Part shown: positions 1 through 12,300 of the stretch, one piece after another
How positions within the stretch are numbered: position 1 is the first letter of the stretch
Layout: each line of letters begins with the position of its first letter
From: Plicaturopsis crispa FD-325 SS-3
Lineage: Eukaryota; Basidiomycota; Agaricomycetes; Amylocorticiales; Amylocorticiaceae
NCBI GenBank assembly: GCA_000827205.1
Contig: KN832559.1
Span: 1,462,148 to 1,526,147, forward strand
Length of the DNA: 64,000 nucleotides
Reading direction: 5' to 3'
Notes under the pieces: generated by a model
The model's input: the letters and a program-made list of their open reading frames with translations, nothing else
What the model was told of the DNA's origin: nothing
The model's database searches: none
Program-made: the position numbers and the translations under genes

Positions 1-2112
1 CTCCGAATCTATATGATCGTCATTTTATTTAGTAGCAAAAGTTGTCACGAGCAACTTTAGAAAGTAGAATGAACGACGTTACCGTAATGTAACTCTAAAC
101 TTGAATAGGGGCTCGAGCCAGGTGTTTGGTAGGCAGAATCAAACTGTGACGGCCAGAGTCCGGAAGAGGAAACCGGAAGTCGGGAATGAGCGTGAGAGCT
201 CGGAGACCTGGAGACGAGCGAGGGAGCGAACTGAAAGGGAGAAAAGAGGAGAGAGCAAGAAGTAGCCGTAACTGGCGTTGATTCTGCGAAGGGGGAAAAT
301 ACATGGAGAGCGGTATATATATGCGTGCGGAAGCAGATAAGGACCGGGCGAAAGGTGTACGCGGAAAACTGCTGAGCTTCGGAAGCTCGCGTCGGAATCC
401 GGAAGTGAGCGACGATGTAAACGGTGGAAGGGGCCAGGCTGCGCCATGCCCCTTACAATTTCACGGTGGCGGGAATGACTTCATACGGCTAACTGGTACC
501 TGACACCAGGGGGCAACTTGAGGGACCTTGAGGAGGTCTTTCGAAGAGCTCAGCGCCGCCAAGAATCCTGAAGTTTTGAGGAACAGTATGCATGCGGTTC
601 TACTGACAGCGCGCCATGCCTGGCTCAGGTATACGTATGCAAGATCGTACTTGTTATCGGTATGTGCCTCCGCTTGACCACGTCCTCAGGCTGTATGAGC
701 CCCTCATTGCGAGACAACTGCTTGTCCAACGGCAACAGCAGTGAGTAGCGTCCCGCAATACTTGTGTCGGTTCTTCGCTGTGAGCACTACTTATCAATTG
801 CGTTGTGCGCCCGTTTAGCCATGCGGTGAGCTGATCCGAGTGCGACGCACGGCACACAGTTAGGATCCGGCGGCGTGTGTGGGCCATGGCGGACCTTGAA
901 CAAGATCGTGCTCAACGACGGCCGTCGGCGGGGCATGATCTAGGGTGCGCTTTCATGAGGCCTATGCAGCTTCAACGTTTCCACGTTTCAACATTAATAT
1001 TCCAACCAGCGTCTATGATGAACCTAATCTAATTTCAATTCTTCGTATTTTTAGAGACATTCGTTGCGCTCGTCGTGCATCACGTTGGACTCACTCCTGA
1101 TCGACATTTTGCTGCGTGCGCACGAGCCCGTATACGGCGGGGCATGTTCAACGTTGAACGACGCTATCCAAGAAGTTGAGCCGCGGAGACGGCCCGGGCC
1201 GTGGCGTTACAAGTTAGCGCCACTGTGCCAGGCGCCTATTGCAGCCTATCGCTCGAAATCACGGCGTGAGCTGAGCGCTGATCATCTATGCTCCGCCATG
1301 CCGTATCTCATCGGTCCCATCGAACTAGCCTCTACGAACACCTGCCAACCGCGGCTCGGAAGCAAACGCTGCACCTCAGCATGAGGCTCACCAGATGATT
1401 TGGCGGACTCCCGGAAGATGCTCGATGCTCCGATTTGCTACCAAAGCGCATTCCTGCAAATTTCGCGCATTCTACCTCTGCTAAGTGTTTTCGGTATGCT
1501 AATCGATGTGTGTAAGGGATGGATTTCAGCTAATTTTTACTCTTATCCACCGCTACTCTTGGTTAGAGCGTCTGTAGGGGGCCTGGTGCGATCAGAACAA
1601 TTGTTGATCATATGTTGCCAAATTGCGATATTATTGGGATATTTCCGTGTCAAAACGCGCCCAAATCTGCCCAAATGGCAAAGCCACAACGTACCTATCG
1701 CAGCATACACATACCGATCATTTGGAGGTTCTCTCATCATTCATGGCGCTCATTATTAAGTACTGACTTTGCTACCGTGTTGTTACCAGCCTGCTCCCCA
1801 TACCGTTTCGAATTGTTCTCCGCTTTTTGTCTGATTATCCTGGCATATCTCGTCGAAGGGGGGACTGCTCAGCTGCAGACTGAGGTCTCTGTCCAAGACT
1901 ACGACTCCGAAATTCAACGATAATAACGAATAGAGAGTACCGGTCACTTTGCGACAAGTAGTGACGATGCCGGGGGTTGGACAGTGCGTACACTCGGAGT
2001 GCGTCTTGGCATGGGCACATCCAGACTAACGTCGATATTCGCATGAAAGAATCGGATCCTATGTGAGCACTTTCCTCATTGCATTGTTCCCTCTCTGACA
2101 TCATGGCTATAG
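1..2112. other. No supported gene (left edge)
   Basis: All open frames here are short and overlap on both strands without a recognisable family, consistent splice sites or protein-like composition. The 5' exon or exons of the DUF6534 gene that follows should lie in the last few hundred bases, but I could not identify its start codon. I see no RNA gene or repeat in this stretch. Confidence 0.5.
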
Positions 2113-3572
2113 TTCATAGGGATCCTCCTCAACTGGTTGTTCCTCGGTTTTTTGACGTGCGTACAATCTCTATGCCTGAACTGTCCTCGACACTGATACA
2201 TGACATGACGGATCTCTTGCAGCGTGCAAGTGTGTAAGCACTGTTCTTTGGGGATCAATGCTCACAGTACTGACTAATCGAATAGACATGTACTCGCTCT
2301 CGGGCAAGAGAGATAGAATCGCCATCAAATCCCTAGGTGAGTCCTTACGCTGCCTAGCTTATGATGCTTGTCTGAACAGCATATGCGATAGTATACAGTG
2401 TCTATGGCACTGACATAATTCAAACGGTGATTACGACGCATGCGACTTGGACAATTCTCGTGGATCAATGGGGCGACGAGGATATCCTTATACACCAGCC
2501 GTGGTCTGTTGCGGCCCTACCTGTTATGTGCGGTGTCGGTGTGTATCTATCATTCTCCGTCTGTTGAGGCAGTCCTCACGCGTCCTTTTCTGGTAGTGTC
2601 TTGCATGGTTCAGATTTTCTTCGCGTGGAGGATATGGATACTGCAACAAAGTCGCATTATGCGCGTAATGGTAGTATCCCTTGTAGTTGTGAGTTCCCTC
2701 CTAGGTTATGGCCCCCCCTTGAAGCTTATAGACACTTTCCAGATTGCGTTACTGCAAACCATCTGCTCTATCGTTGGGTCGATCGAGGTCAGTGCGTTCC
2801 TCCCCTCCGCTGTTGCGGATCTTTGATGCCCAAACGCGATGCAGTATGGCCTTGGATTAACCGGTCAGACCTTAGTATCGTTAGTATCGGTCTTTACGGT
2901 GCGTCGCACATGCAGGAAAAGCAGTAACGCACGTCTCATCTCTGCTCCATTAAGGTCTGGCTCGTCGGAAGCTTCGCGTGCGATATTCTGATAACCTTAT
3001 CATTACTTGTGATCGTGAGTGCACTAATACCTGCTCGAGACTGGTTCAGGTTGTTTGACACAGCCTGTGCATAGCTTCGCAAGGCGCGCGCGCAGACGAC
3101 ATTCAAGGAGACGGAGACGGTCGTGACGAAGCTTATCGTCTTGACCGTCCAAACCGGGTTCATCACTGCCGCTGCCGCTGGCGTGCAGCTCACCTTATTC
3201 CTACTCAACCCCACGAACTTCAGCGATATACCGGCGTTCATCTTAGGCAAGATGTATTCCAACGTACTTCTTGCGACTCTCAACGCCCGAACAATCATCG
3301 CGCGCGAGGCCACACATGAAGTGCATTCGAGTAGCGGATTCGACGAGTCCAATGGCACGCGCAATGGTACAGCGAGTGGATTGGTCTTCGGGGTCCCGAC
3401 ACAACCAACACAGGCTGAAATCGGCATGAGGATATTAGATATCCACCACGATAATCCACACGAAGAAGAGGCGCCGGTGCGTATCCATACCGTCTTCATT
3501 TTGACCGTTCCAAAATTGATCATATTTCTTGTTTCGACTCTAGACGTCGAAGGTCTACTCTGTAGACTTTGA
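2113..3572 (+). CDS. DUF6534-type multi-pass membrane protein (copy A, 5' end not resolved)
   Basis: This belongs to the large basidiomycete family of about seven-helix membrane proteins with a C-terminal DUF6534 domain; their function is unknown. Spliced exons read 2113-2156 (FIGILLNWLFLGFL), 2223-2233, 2286-2336 (YSLSGKRDRIAIKSL) and from 2380 on. They continue through the hallmark VQIFFAWRIW (about 2610-2640), VWLVGSFACDILITLSLL, LIVLTVQTGFIT and FILGKMYSNVLLATLNART motifs. The C-terminal tail is polar and cytosol-like and ends at the stop at 3570-3572. Intron phases all match, so the body looks intact. The first exon, which encodes the initiator Met, is somewhere upstream of 2113. Intron positions match copy B at 4342-5771, which lies convergently on the other strand, so the two are paralogs from an inverted duplication or from a local gene family. 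Confidence 0.75.
2223..2233 (+). other. 11-nt micro-exon in DUF6534 copy A
   Basis: The sequence CGTGCAAGTGT sits between a CAG acceptor (2220-2222) and a GTAAGC donor. Joining ...AC + C GTG CAA GTG T + AC... gives T-V-Q-V-Y, the conserved TVQVY motif of the family, in frame with both neighbours. The same exon size and position occur in copy B. Confidence 0.7.
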
Positions 3573-4341
3573 GGCGATGTAATTTTCCGAAAAAAGTCAA
3601 TTGTGTGTATCCTCGCTAGGCTGCCATCCTCGACGTCCTCGGTTTTGTTGTACATGCCTTACAGCCTTTCTCTGGCGGCGCTTGTAGTCATCCATATCGT
3701 GGGCACCTTGTAATCACAACCCATCTGGCCACTCAAACATTTTACGGTCGGCGAAGAACTCTCTGCAATCGTGGATTGGACTCGGTTTTGGCGGCGGGGG
3801 CGTCATCTGGACTCGGATACTTCGATTGTTTTGCTAGAATTTTATTGTGACATATAGTGGGTTGCGGAGAGTCACGGAGTCTTGGAGTCACTTTAGCACT
3901 ACTTCACTCTATATCAACATCTAGCGACGCTTTGCAAACCATACAAAACAGCACCTGCTGTGCGTCTCCGCAGTGTAAGATTAACGGTTGACCCGTAACA
4001 CTGAACGGGCGACGAGCAAAACGATAGAGCGCTGTCATACCGTGCGGCCGTATGCTGTCTGTATACATAAGTTATGCCCATGGTCATTGATGCGTGCAAT
4101 TATAAGATAAGTCGAATAATGGTATCCCTAATAAACAAATAATCCGATATATAGAAGGTATCTACAACCTTGTAAGGGTGATGAGGGTGCAAAGGAGTGA
4201 ATGGTCGCCTAATCATAACGCGACATCGATAAATAAACTACTCCTACACATCCTTCGGATGTCAGACTGCTCGTATAGAGCGGGCGGTTTTACAGGCTGC
4301 GCGGAAGTGCGACGATACAGTGTACACAGCAGCGGAATATA
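3573..4341. other. Convergent intergenic stretch between the two DUF6534 genes
   Basis: The two DUF6534 genes end tail to tail here. The stretch is AT-richer and only small unsupported frames are present. It probably carries both 3' UTRs. No repeat or RNA gene was recognised. Confidence 0.5.
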
Positions 4342-5771
4342 TCAGAAGTCCGGCGTCGACATCCGTCCTTTGGACGCCTGGTATTCGCGTTGTGTCAGTT
4401 GATGGCATGCGAAGAAAAGGACTGTGGAACTGACATGAGCGCGGTCCAGCTCGTCATCAGTGACGATCTCCGTAGCGATATGGACGACTCCGAGTCCAGG
4501 GGTCCTCAGGTTAGCCTGGCTTGTTCGTGGCCGCCCTCCGAGTCGCAGCGCAAGGTTGGAGTTATTTGGGCCCGACTCCGTATCGTGACTAGAACGTGCA
4601 ATGTTGGTGCGCGCGTTAAGGGTAGCGAGGAGCACGTTGGAATAGATCTTCCCAATGATGAAGGCGGGGGCGTCGTAGATGTAGTTATTTTTGCAGACGA
4701 GGAACAGAATGAGGTCCACGCCTGCTGTGACGGCGGTGACAAGACCGGTCTGAACCGTCAAAACGATAAGTTTTGTAACGACAGTGTCTGTTGAGGAGAA
4801 CGCTGATTGGGCACGGGCCTCCCTAAGCTGTAGATGAGGTCACAGGTGAGTTGTGGATCGAGCTAACAGAGGTAGGATGCGCACGATATGCATCATGGAG
4901 AGCGTAATCAAGATGTCGCATAGGAAACTGCCCCCCAGCCATATCTGCGACAATGACGCATGTCAGATAGAATCAATCGCTGTGCCAAACGCGACTTACA
5001 GCGAAACCTAAGAACAACGAGTGGATCTTCCCGCCATTAAGAATGAGTGCAAACTAGATACAGGACACGTTAGCACCCCACAAGGTGATAAAGGATTCAA
5101 ACATACTCTTATAGACCCGACGATGGCACTAATTGACTGCATGAGCGCAATCTGAAATACGTTGAGTATATTCTCGCAAGGATAAAACAATGCGAGACTC
5201 ACAAGTACAATAACAACACAGATAAGGCGCATGATCATTGATCGCTGGAGCTTCCAGATTCTCCACGCGAAGAATAACTGGACCATGCAAGATACTGGCG
5301 GAAGGGCTCCTTGTCAGAGACATCGGGCGAGTGGAGAATACTGCGACGTACCAATAGCGCCAAAGATAGGCAAAGCGCAAACGGACCAAGGCTGCAGCAC
5401 AAGAACCTCAGGGTTCCCCCATTTGGCTACAAGCGTCTCCCAAGACGCGTGTGTCGTGACCACGGTCTGTGCAACGTCGATGATGTATACGCTGTAGACT
5501 GTGATGCATTGCCAGCTGTTAGGAACACGGAGACCGCGATCGAAGCTATCCACTTACCCAAGGACTTGACCCCCGCCCTATCGTGTTTGTTCGACAGCGA
5601 ATAAATATCTGAAGGAGGCGATTTGGATTGGTCGGGAGTATAGGGATTCAGCGGAGGCATACATACAGACTTGTACACTGAGCAGCGCTCGTCAGCTCAG
5701 TAGGGAAAGAAGAATGATCACACATACGTGAGACACCCTAAGAAGAGCCAATTCAAGATTGCTCCGATGAA
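4342..5771 (-). CDS. DUF6534-type multi-pass membrane protein (copy B, 5' end not resolved)
   Basis: This is the second member of the DUF6534 family and is read on the minus strand. Exons in order: 5771-5728 (FIGAILNWLFLGCL), the 11-nt exon 5677-5667, an exon with YSLSNKHDRAGVKSL, then VYSVYIIDVAQTVVTTHASW, MVQLFFAWRIWKLQ, IWLGGSFLCDILITLSMM and IIGKIYSNVLLATLNART, with the stop at 4342-4344. Every junction keeps phase and every hydrophobic segment seen in copy A has a counterpart, so it looks functional. A 13-nt candidate exon just upstream (about 5832-5844, giving TGPF) may precede 5771, but the initiator Met was not found. The role is unknown; family members are plasma-membrane-like proteins restricted to basidiomycetes. 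Confidence 0.75.
5667..5677 (-). other. 11-nt micro-exon in DUF6534 copy B
   Basis: On the minus strand this reads TGTACAAGTCT, between ...GCTCAG and GTATGT. Splicing yields T-V-Q-V-Y exactly as in copy A, although the bases differ at several positions. That argues for selection on both the reading frame and the splice sites. Confidence 0.7.
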
Positions 5772-8700
5772 CTGTATAACACAGCGTTGGTGTTCAACAT
5801 TTCAATATATTCTAAATGGGAGCTCACGAAGGGGCCGGTCCTATATATCAGTTTGTGTCGCGTCAGTGATACATCCTGATAGGAAGAGTGTACGGTGCTC
5901 ACAAGGGCTTCAAATCTGCGGGTAGAGAAGACATGACAAGACGAGTGCGTCACTGAGGGATAATTTACACCGCGGGTTGTGTTGCAGGATAGATAACAAC
6001 GTTAAAGTATACAGTCGCGGGGGCGCAGGGCGCAGGGTAGGGGAATAATGTTCGTGAGAGGGAGGGGGGCCCGTCCCGTACGGCTTCGATGCGCACACTC
6101 TTTTGAGGCAGATCAGCGCATCGCTCGACGGTGCGGAAAGATCTCGATCCATATCTTTCCTGGCTTAGAATGAACTCGGAATCCGTAGATCACTTCTTTT
6201 GATTTTTGATGTTTTTTTAGCGGCCACTCCAAGGAGCACCCGCTGCTACCACATGTGTGCGCCCGCTTCTGCAGCAACGTAGCATGTCAGTCGACAGTAT
6301 GGCTGTGCATCGCTGGGCTCACATGTCACAAGGGGCTCAATAAAATTCGGGACCGCTGAAAGCGCTTTCAGGTAGGCAGTCGAGACATGGGTCGTGCAAA
6401 GTATTTTCCCAGCATATTATACCTGTTGATGCGATCCGTGTACTACTTATCTGAAGTGAGCAAAGAGTTGGAGCTCTGATCAGGTATTGCGACTGTACCT
6501 CTGTCTGCAGTTTGACTAGTTCCATGGCGGGAGCCGAGGGCCATGCCAAGTATCTCGAGGCCTAAAAAGATGGAGATGTCGGAGAAAGCAGTGGAGGAGT
6601 GTTAGCATGGTAGGTCAAATGATTGCGACTTGTGTAGGGAAGATGGACCCGACTCGTCGGCAAACTCCGGGAAGCATCTCCGAGCTTCGTTGGACCAAGT
6701 ACGTTCAAGTTTCAACGATATCATAACATACCGCGTACCACGTTCCCCGTAGGCAAAAAAAGACTGCTTGACCTCAACGTTGCTGCCTAACAGTGCTTGC
6801 ACATGGCTCTCACTGGGTCGATCCATCCGTTGAATCCAAATAACCAAGTTGAGTCGACGTCCAGGTATGCACATTTATTCGCAGGCTGCCTTTACGCGGG
6901 GTCGCATTCCATGATGTCTGATGAGTGCATATCTCTGCAGCAGCCGATTAATATCAGCCCACTCTGGCTAAGATAGAAAACTAGCCTTTCAATGCGCTTT
7001 TGTCGACATCGCTTCTATCATGATGGCGCGCGGGAGCGCATTGATCATGCCGCGACCACGCAGTTTTGGTCAGTTTCTCGACACAGTCCTCCAGAAATCA
7101 GAACATAGTACTTATTAACCTGACTTAGGCTACGAGCATCAGTAACTTAGAAGCTGGGCCACTCGAGTACATTGCTTTTTGCTCCGGGTATGGCCTCCGA
7201 CTCCAGGCCTCGGAGCGATATTGTGATGTCTTGTGACTCTGATCGTGTCCAAAGGTTGACGGGGCCGCAGCGTCAGGGAATCGGCGCGTTTCTAGTTTGG
7301 CTTTGCAGTCTTTGCAATCCCGGACAAATACAGTGGTGGATTCCATGGCTTTATTAAGCTCGTGCAACGAGGCGGAAATCCTGGTGTCGATCCTGTAAGC
7401 TATTGCAAACAGCAACAAGGATGGCCAGACATGACAGGGCTACTATAAGAATTTTATGTCTATTGTTAAGTGTTAGGAGCCTCGTGTAAGTTTTAAGTCG
7501 TGATTGTAATCCCTTGCGATTATGAAGGCCAATTTGCATAGATTTGCGTTGAGACGGCTCAGAGACCTCGAAGTCGATCGAAGCTGCGTTCTCGCTAGTT
7601 TTCTGGGCTCTTTGATAGCTGGGCTCATATGCAATGATACATGCATTACTTACAGTTATAATACTTGGGTAGAGGGGCCCCCAGTTTGCAGTGCAAGTTG
7701 AGTCTTGACGTTGGGCAGGACCGAACTTGAAATTTCTCTAAGTCCCCAGCCGAGTTGCGCCGCTGGTCGGGGTTTCATCTCCACGTGTTGGATGAGCGAT
7801 CTCGAAATTTTCGCGCACGATATTCGCAAATCTTTCTTTCTCTGCCCCCACGTATGCACCCCAACGTCGCTTTCTTCTTCAACACCTCTCGCGAAAATCG
7901 ATAGCACGAGTATCAAATAACTCGCGGAGGTCAAATCCAGCTTTCACAAGTCATCAAGGCCTCAAAGCTCAACTGTATTTGATGATCGCTCGCCCCTCGC
8001 AGGAAGACTGGATATACTCTCCGTCAAGAACCTTCCGGGATGGGAATGCTTTCACTGTGGTGGCCCTTGCGTACACGGACCTCAGCCGAGCCAGGATTCG
8101 TTGTTGTGTCGACTCTCAGGACCCGTGAATAACATTTGGACCCAGGTTTCCGGCTGCGCTCGGCGACCCAGTGGTGGACCCTCTGTATATATCCCTGACC
8201 CCATTTTGGATGCCTGACGCAAGCGGCCCGAGGACGTGCCTAGGATGTATCCCGAAAACCTCGACCTCGTTGCCCATTGGACGGAACTGTGCACGGCGCT
8301 TGCAAATGCGCGTATTCTCTCCGGATGTGGTGTCCGTAGGATCAGTCGGGCGCGCGAGAACGATGGCGACTGGCGCGTGTCCCGTGTTAGCGTACCTGCC
8401 GAAGACCGCGCGCTCCAAGCGGTGCCTCGGCGAGCTCTCGCGCGAGCTCAACGTCGACGACTACCGCGTCGCACCCAGCCTCTCATCGTGCTCCGCCTCG
8501 CGGTCGCATTTCTAGCCCTCGACTCGGATCCTCGAGAGTCGGTAGCGCATCGTAGGACGCCAGCCCCCTCGAATCCCGATTTCTCAGTCCTCCCGGAACT
8601 CGGATGGACCAACGTCGAATCCCAAGACCGGCGGTGTAGTTTTCGTCACTTGTGGCGTCCGCGTCCCTCGTGTGTACTGGCCGCAGACGCCTCTGCCTGC

Positions 8701-9350
8701 TCGGGCCTTCCGACTGTCTGGCCCGAGCGCTACTGGTCTCTGCCATTTGTCCCCATGTCCGCGCCGGTTTACGGCGCCCCTTCTCCGTCGCGTGTATCTC
8801 GAAGGGGTCAAGGGGCGCGATTTCAGCGTCTACCTTGATTACATAGCCCGATGTATTAGCTACCCACAATGCAGTTTTTTCATTGTTCATGTTTCTAGTT
8901 TCGTGAGCAAATAAAGTCGATATCTTGCCACTAGTGATATCCCTTGCAAACACCGGTCAGACAAGTCTGAAGTCGTAATTATTGTACACATTGCTACGGT
9001 CGCCGTGAACCGCCAGGATCATCACTCGATGAAATCGGGACATTTTTGCTAAATACATCCTCAGCCCCCGGTCACCCCTGCCTTATGTCAGTTCCGCAGA
9101 TGCGTACGCTCAGTCAGTTGTAGCAACGCACTGTAATGTACTGACAGCCGTGCCCAAATGCAACGACATGGTCCAGCGGCAGCGCGAAGAGACCTCACGG
9201 CCTACCGATCTCGCAGCTAAGATGATCGCTTTCTAGATCAGAACTACGCTGGGGTAACCTGCCCAAAGGCCAGGGCAGACTCAGCGACCGCTCCCCGCCT
9301 CTGCCAGCGCCACGTCCGCAGGAAAAATACCCCCAAGGACACTACACGGC
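5772..9350. other. Gene-poor stretch with a GC-rich block near 8.1-8.85 kb
   Basis: No frame in 5772-8100 resembles a known protein or can be spliced into one. From about 8116 to 8850 the base composition becomes clearly GC-rich, and several overlapping frames of 100-200 codons open on both strands. That is what GC-rich DNA does by chance, and none looks like a family I know. It may be a degraded coding sequence or a foreign insert. 8850-9350 holds nothing I can support. Confidence 0.4.
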
Positions 9351-12300
9351 GTGGTGTCTCGTCCGACCGAAGCAGGCACAGAGGAGTCCTCCGGAAGATT
9401 CAAGATCCCCCACTCGCCGAGGCCGAAGCATGCGACGCCGCAGCAGGCAAAGCTGTACACCCATGCGCGGCGCCATACCGCAGAGCCGGAGACCATCTCG
9501 GACGCGACGTCCAGCTCCTATGCACGCTCGCGGCCAGATGCGCAGCGGCAACTTTTCGACCATCGCAAGGACGGTCCCGTATGCTTCTCCGTCCTCGCAC
9601 GACCAAACGCTAACGGTCGTCCGTCCTCCACCTCCTCATATGCCCACCCTATAACCTCATCCAATTTTGCCCTGTCTTCGAACACCACGGATGGGTTTAG
9701 TGCATGTAGTGCGCTTTTCGATCGACCGCAAAACGCGTGCGGGGACTCGGGGTCCGGTTAGTTCTCTCGCATATACCGCGTATCTCTTTGAGGCAAGGAT
9801 CATCAGCGAGCATGCCGACGAGGAGGCAGGGGATGAAGTGCGCACGGTGCAGCGGAAGGAGGTCACAGACGACCAGGACAAATGGAAGGCCGTCATCCAC
9901 GACCACAAGAAGTGTGTTTTCTTATACTCTCGCACGACTCTCACCGCTAACTTTGTTTAGACTTGCTGAGATGATGCATAATTTGCTCGAGCTCAGTCTC
10001 GCCCTCTCCGTACCCGCCTCCTTACGCAACATCCCAACAAAATATAACATCATCATCCGCCTCTGGACGCACGCCTTCCACAAACTGCTGGAGGCACTCC
10101 GACGCGCCTCCTTCAACTCCCCACTCGCGCTCGAACATCTCCAAGACTTCATTTACTACGCATACACATTCTACACCGGTCTCCTCGAGGAACAAACTCT
10201 CAAGGGCTTCCGCTCCGACTGGCTCGAAGCCCTCGGCGGCCTCGCGCGCTACCGCATGGCCGTAGCAGCCATGGTCACCGGCAGCGGCAGCGGATCCGGC
10301 GCGCTCACCGCCGCAGCCGTCTCCTCCTCCTCGGCCGCCGCTGCGGAAATGAGCGAGCCGCCCGAGGTCCCGAAGGCGCCGTCGACGAAATCTGTCAGCG
10401 ACGCGCCCGCGGCACGGATAGACGACTCGCCATCGCCGTCGGTGGGCATCGCTGCTGCGCAACTGCTGGATGTCGAGCCTGAGAAGGAGCGGTGGCGCGG
10501 GATTGCGAGGGAGTGGTATAGTGCGGGGCTTACGGACACCCCGGGAACGGGGAAGCTCCACCATCACCTTGGGTTGTTGAGCCGCGAGGTGGAGGGCGAG
10601 GACTTACGAGCGGTCTACCACTTCGTCAAGAGGTCTGTCAATCTAATTCATTTCGCACCGTTCAATTATTCTGACGTGGAAGCATTTATTTAGCATGACC
10701 TGTCTACACCCGTTCTCCACCTCACGGGAGTCGGTGCTGCCCATTTGGTCCCCCGCTGCCCAAGCCCGTCGCACCGTGCCGGACGCCTCCGTCCCCGACC
10801 TCTTCGTCCTCCTCCACGGGATGCTCTTCACCAATATACAGCTCGACGACTTCCACCCGACCCTAGCGCGTTTCCTAGAGCGCCTCGCGATCGAGGGCGC
10901 CGAGGAGCGCGAGTGGATCATGATGGCCGTCGTGAACATCGGCGCGGTCCTCGAGTACGGGAGAGCGGGCGGCGTGTTGAAGAAAGCCGGGGGCGTGGGT
11001 GGGCGTGAGGGCCTCGTGTCTGCCGCAGGTGGGAACAGCCCGAACATGCGGCTTGCAAAGAGAGGGCCTCCGACGGAGGAGGCTGAGGAGAGGAAGATGG
11101 ACGTCGACGACAACGGCGCCGGTGAGGGCGATTTTGCGAGAATTCCACCACTTGCAGATGGGCGGTCCCCATCTGCAAGTGGTGTCAACTCCACGAAGTC
11201 ACCCTCACTCTCGCGTCCCGCCGTGGCGGCGATGCAAATCTCTCCCGTTCTCCCCGAGGCCGTGGCCGCCTCCACGGATTCCGTCGAGCAACCTCCCGCG
11301 CTCAAGTTTGCATTGCAGCTTATGTTCTCCATGCTTTCTCAAGTCCTCCGCGATCCCATGCGCAAAGCGTCTCCGTTTGCAAGCTCGACGCTAAACCCAT
11401 ACTTATCCGTAGTGCTCACCTTCCTGGCCACCATACTCAAGCACTCCGCGACCCGCACAGTCCTCGGGTGCGCCGTGCCCTGGGACGCCCTCGCCGTCTT
11501 CTTCGCAACGGCACCGCGCGTCATCCTGGCCGAGCAAGACCCCCAACGATGGACGATGCTCACGAGCGGCTGCTCGCCGCCTCTCCTCGAGGACTGGTGC
11601 CTCCGCGGGATGGAGTGGGTCGGCCGGCGCGTCTTCAAGCGCGGGTTCTGGAAGTCCGGCGACGACCGCAAGATCGAGATGGACGTCCTCGACCGGGGCG
11701 AGGCGGACGGGTCGAACATGACGGACGGCGTCATCGAGGACGACGAGGACGACGGCGGCCCGGCAAGCTCGGGGACCGGGAAGGTGAACGGGAAGCGATG
11801 GGTCCGGATTGTGCGGAGCGCGGTCGCCATTTCGAATGCGATCGATGGGTTCAATTGGCATAAGGGGAGGGACTGGAGAGCTGAGGGTGTGTTGGAGAAC
11901 AAGGTCCGCCAGTGGAGCAGATACAGCGGGAGGAAGACGAGAGACGACGCAGGGGCACACAATGGGCGGTCGATGACACTATGGACGTCGACGAGGCAGA
12001 GGGTGAGGCAGAGGACGTATCTGAGGAGAGCGAGGACGACGAATACGATGGGGATGCAGTCAAAGCTCTCCGGGTAGGAATTATTTTATCATGCTTGGTC
12101 ACATTCGCTGACCACACTCTACTTAAAGGCTCGCCGCCGCTACCTTCTCAGTCTCCAGAAATCCGGCTCCTCTCCCCCTTCTCGTCGCAGCCGGCCTCAC
12201 ACATCCCGGAAAGAAGCCGTCGTTCGTCACTCCCTGAACATCGTCCCAGGTTACACCATCCTCGTCGTCGACACTAACATACTTCTCTCGTCCCTCGCCA

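Noticed and set aside
10022-11332. Several minus-strand frames of 180-230 codons under the SMG6-like gene
   Set aside because: Mirror frames of GC-rich coding DNA. The plus strand carries the conserved EST1 motifs. Part of the similarity is due to the inverted repeat at 11121-11209.
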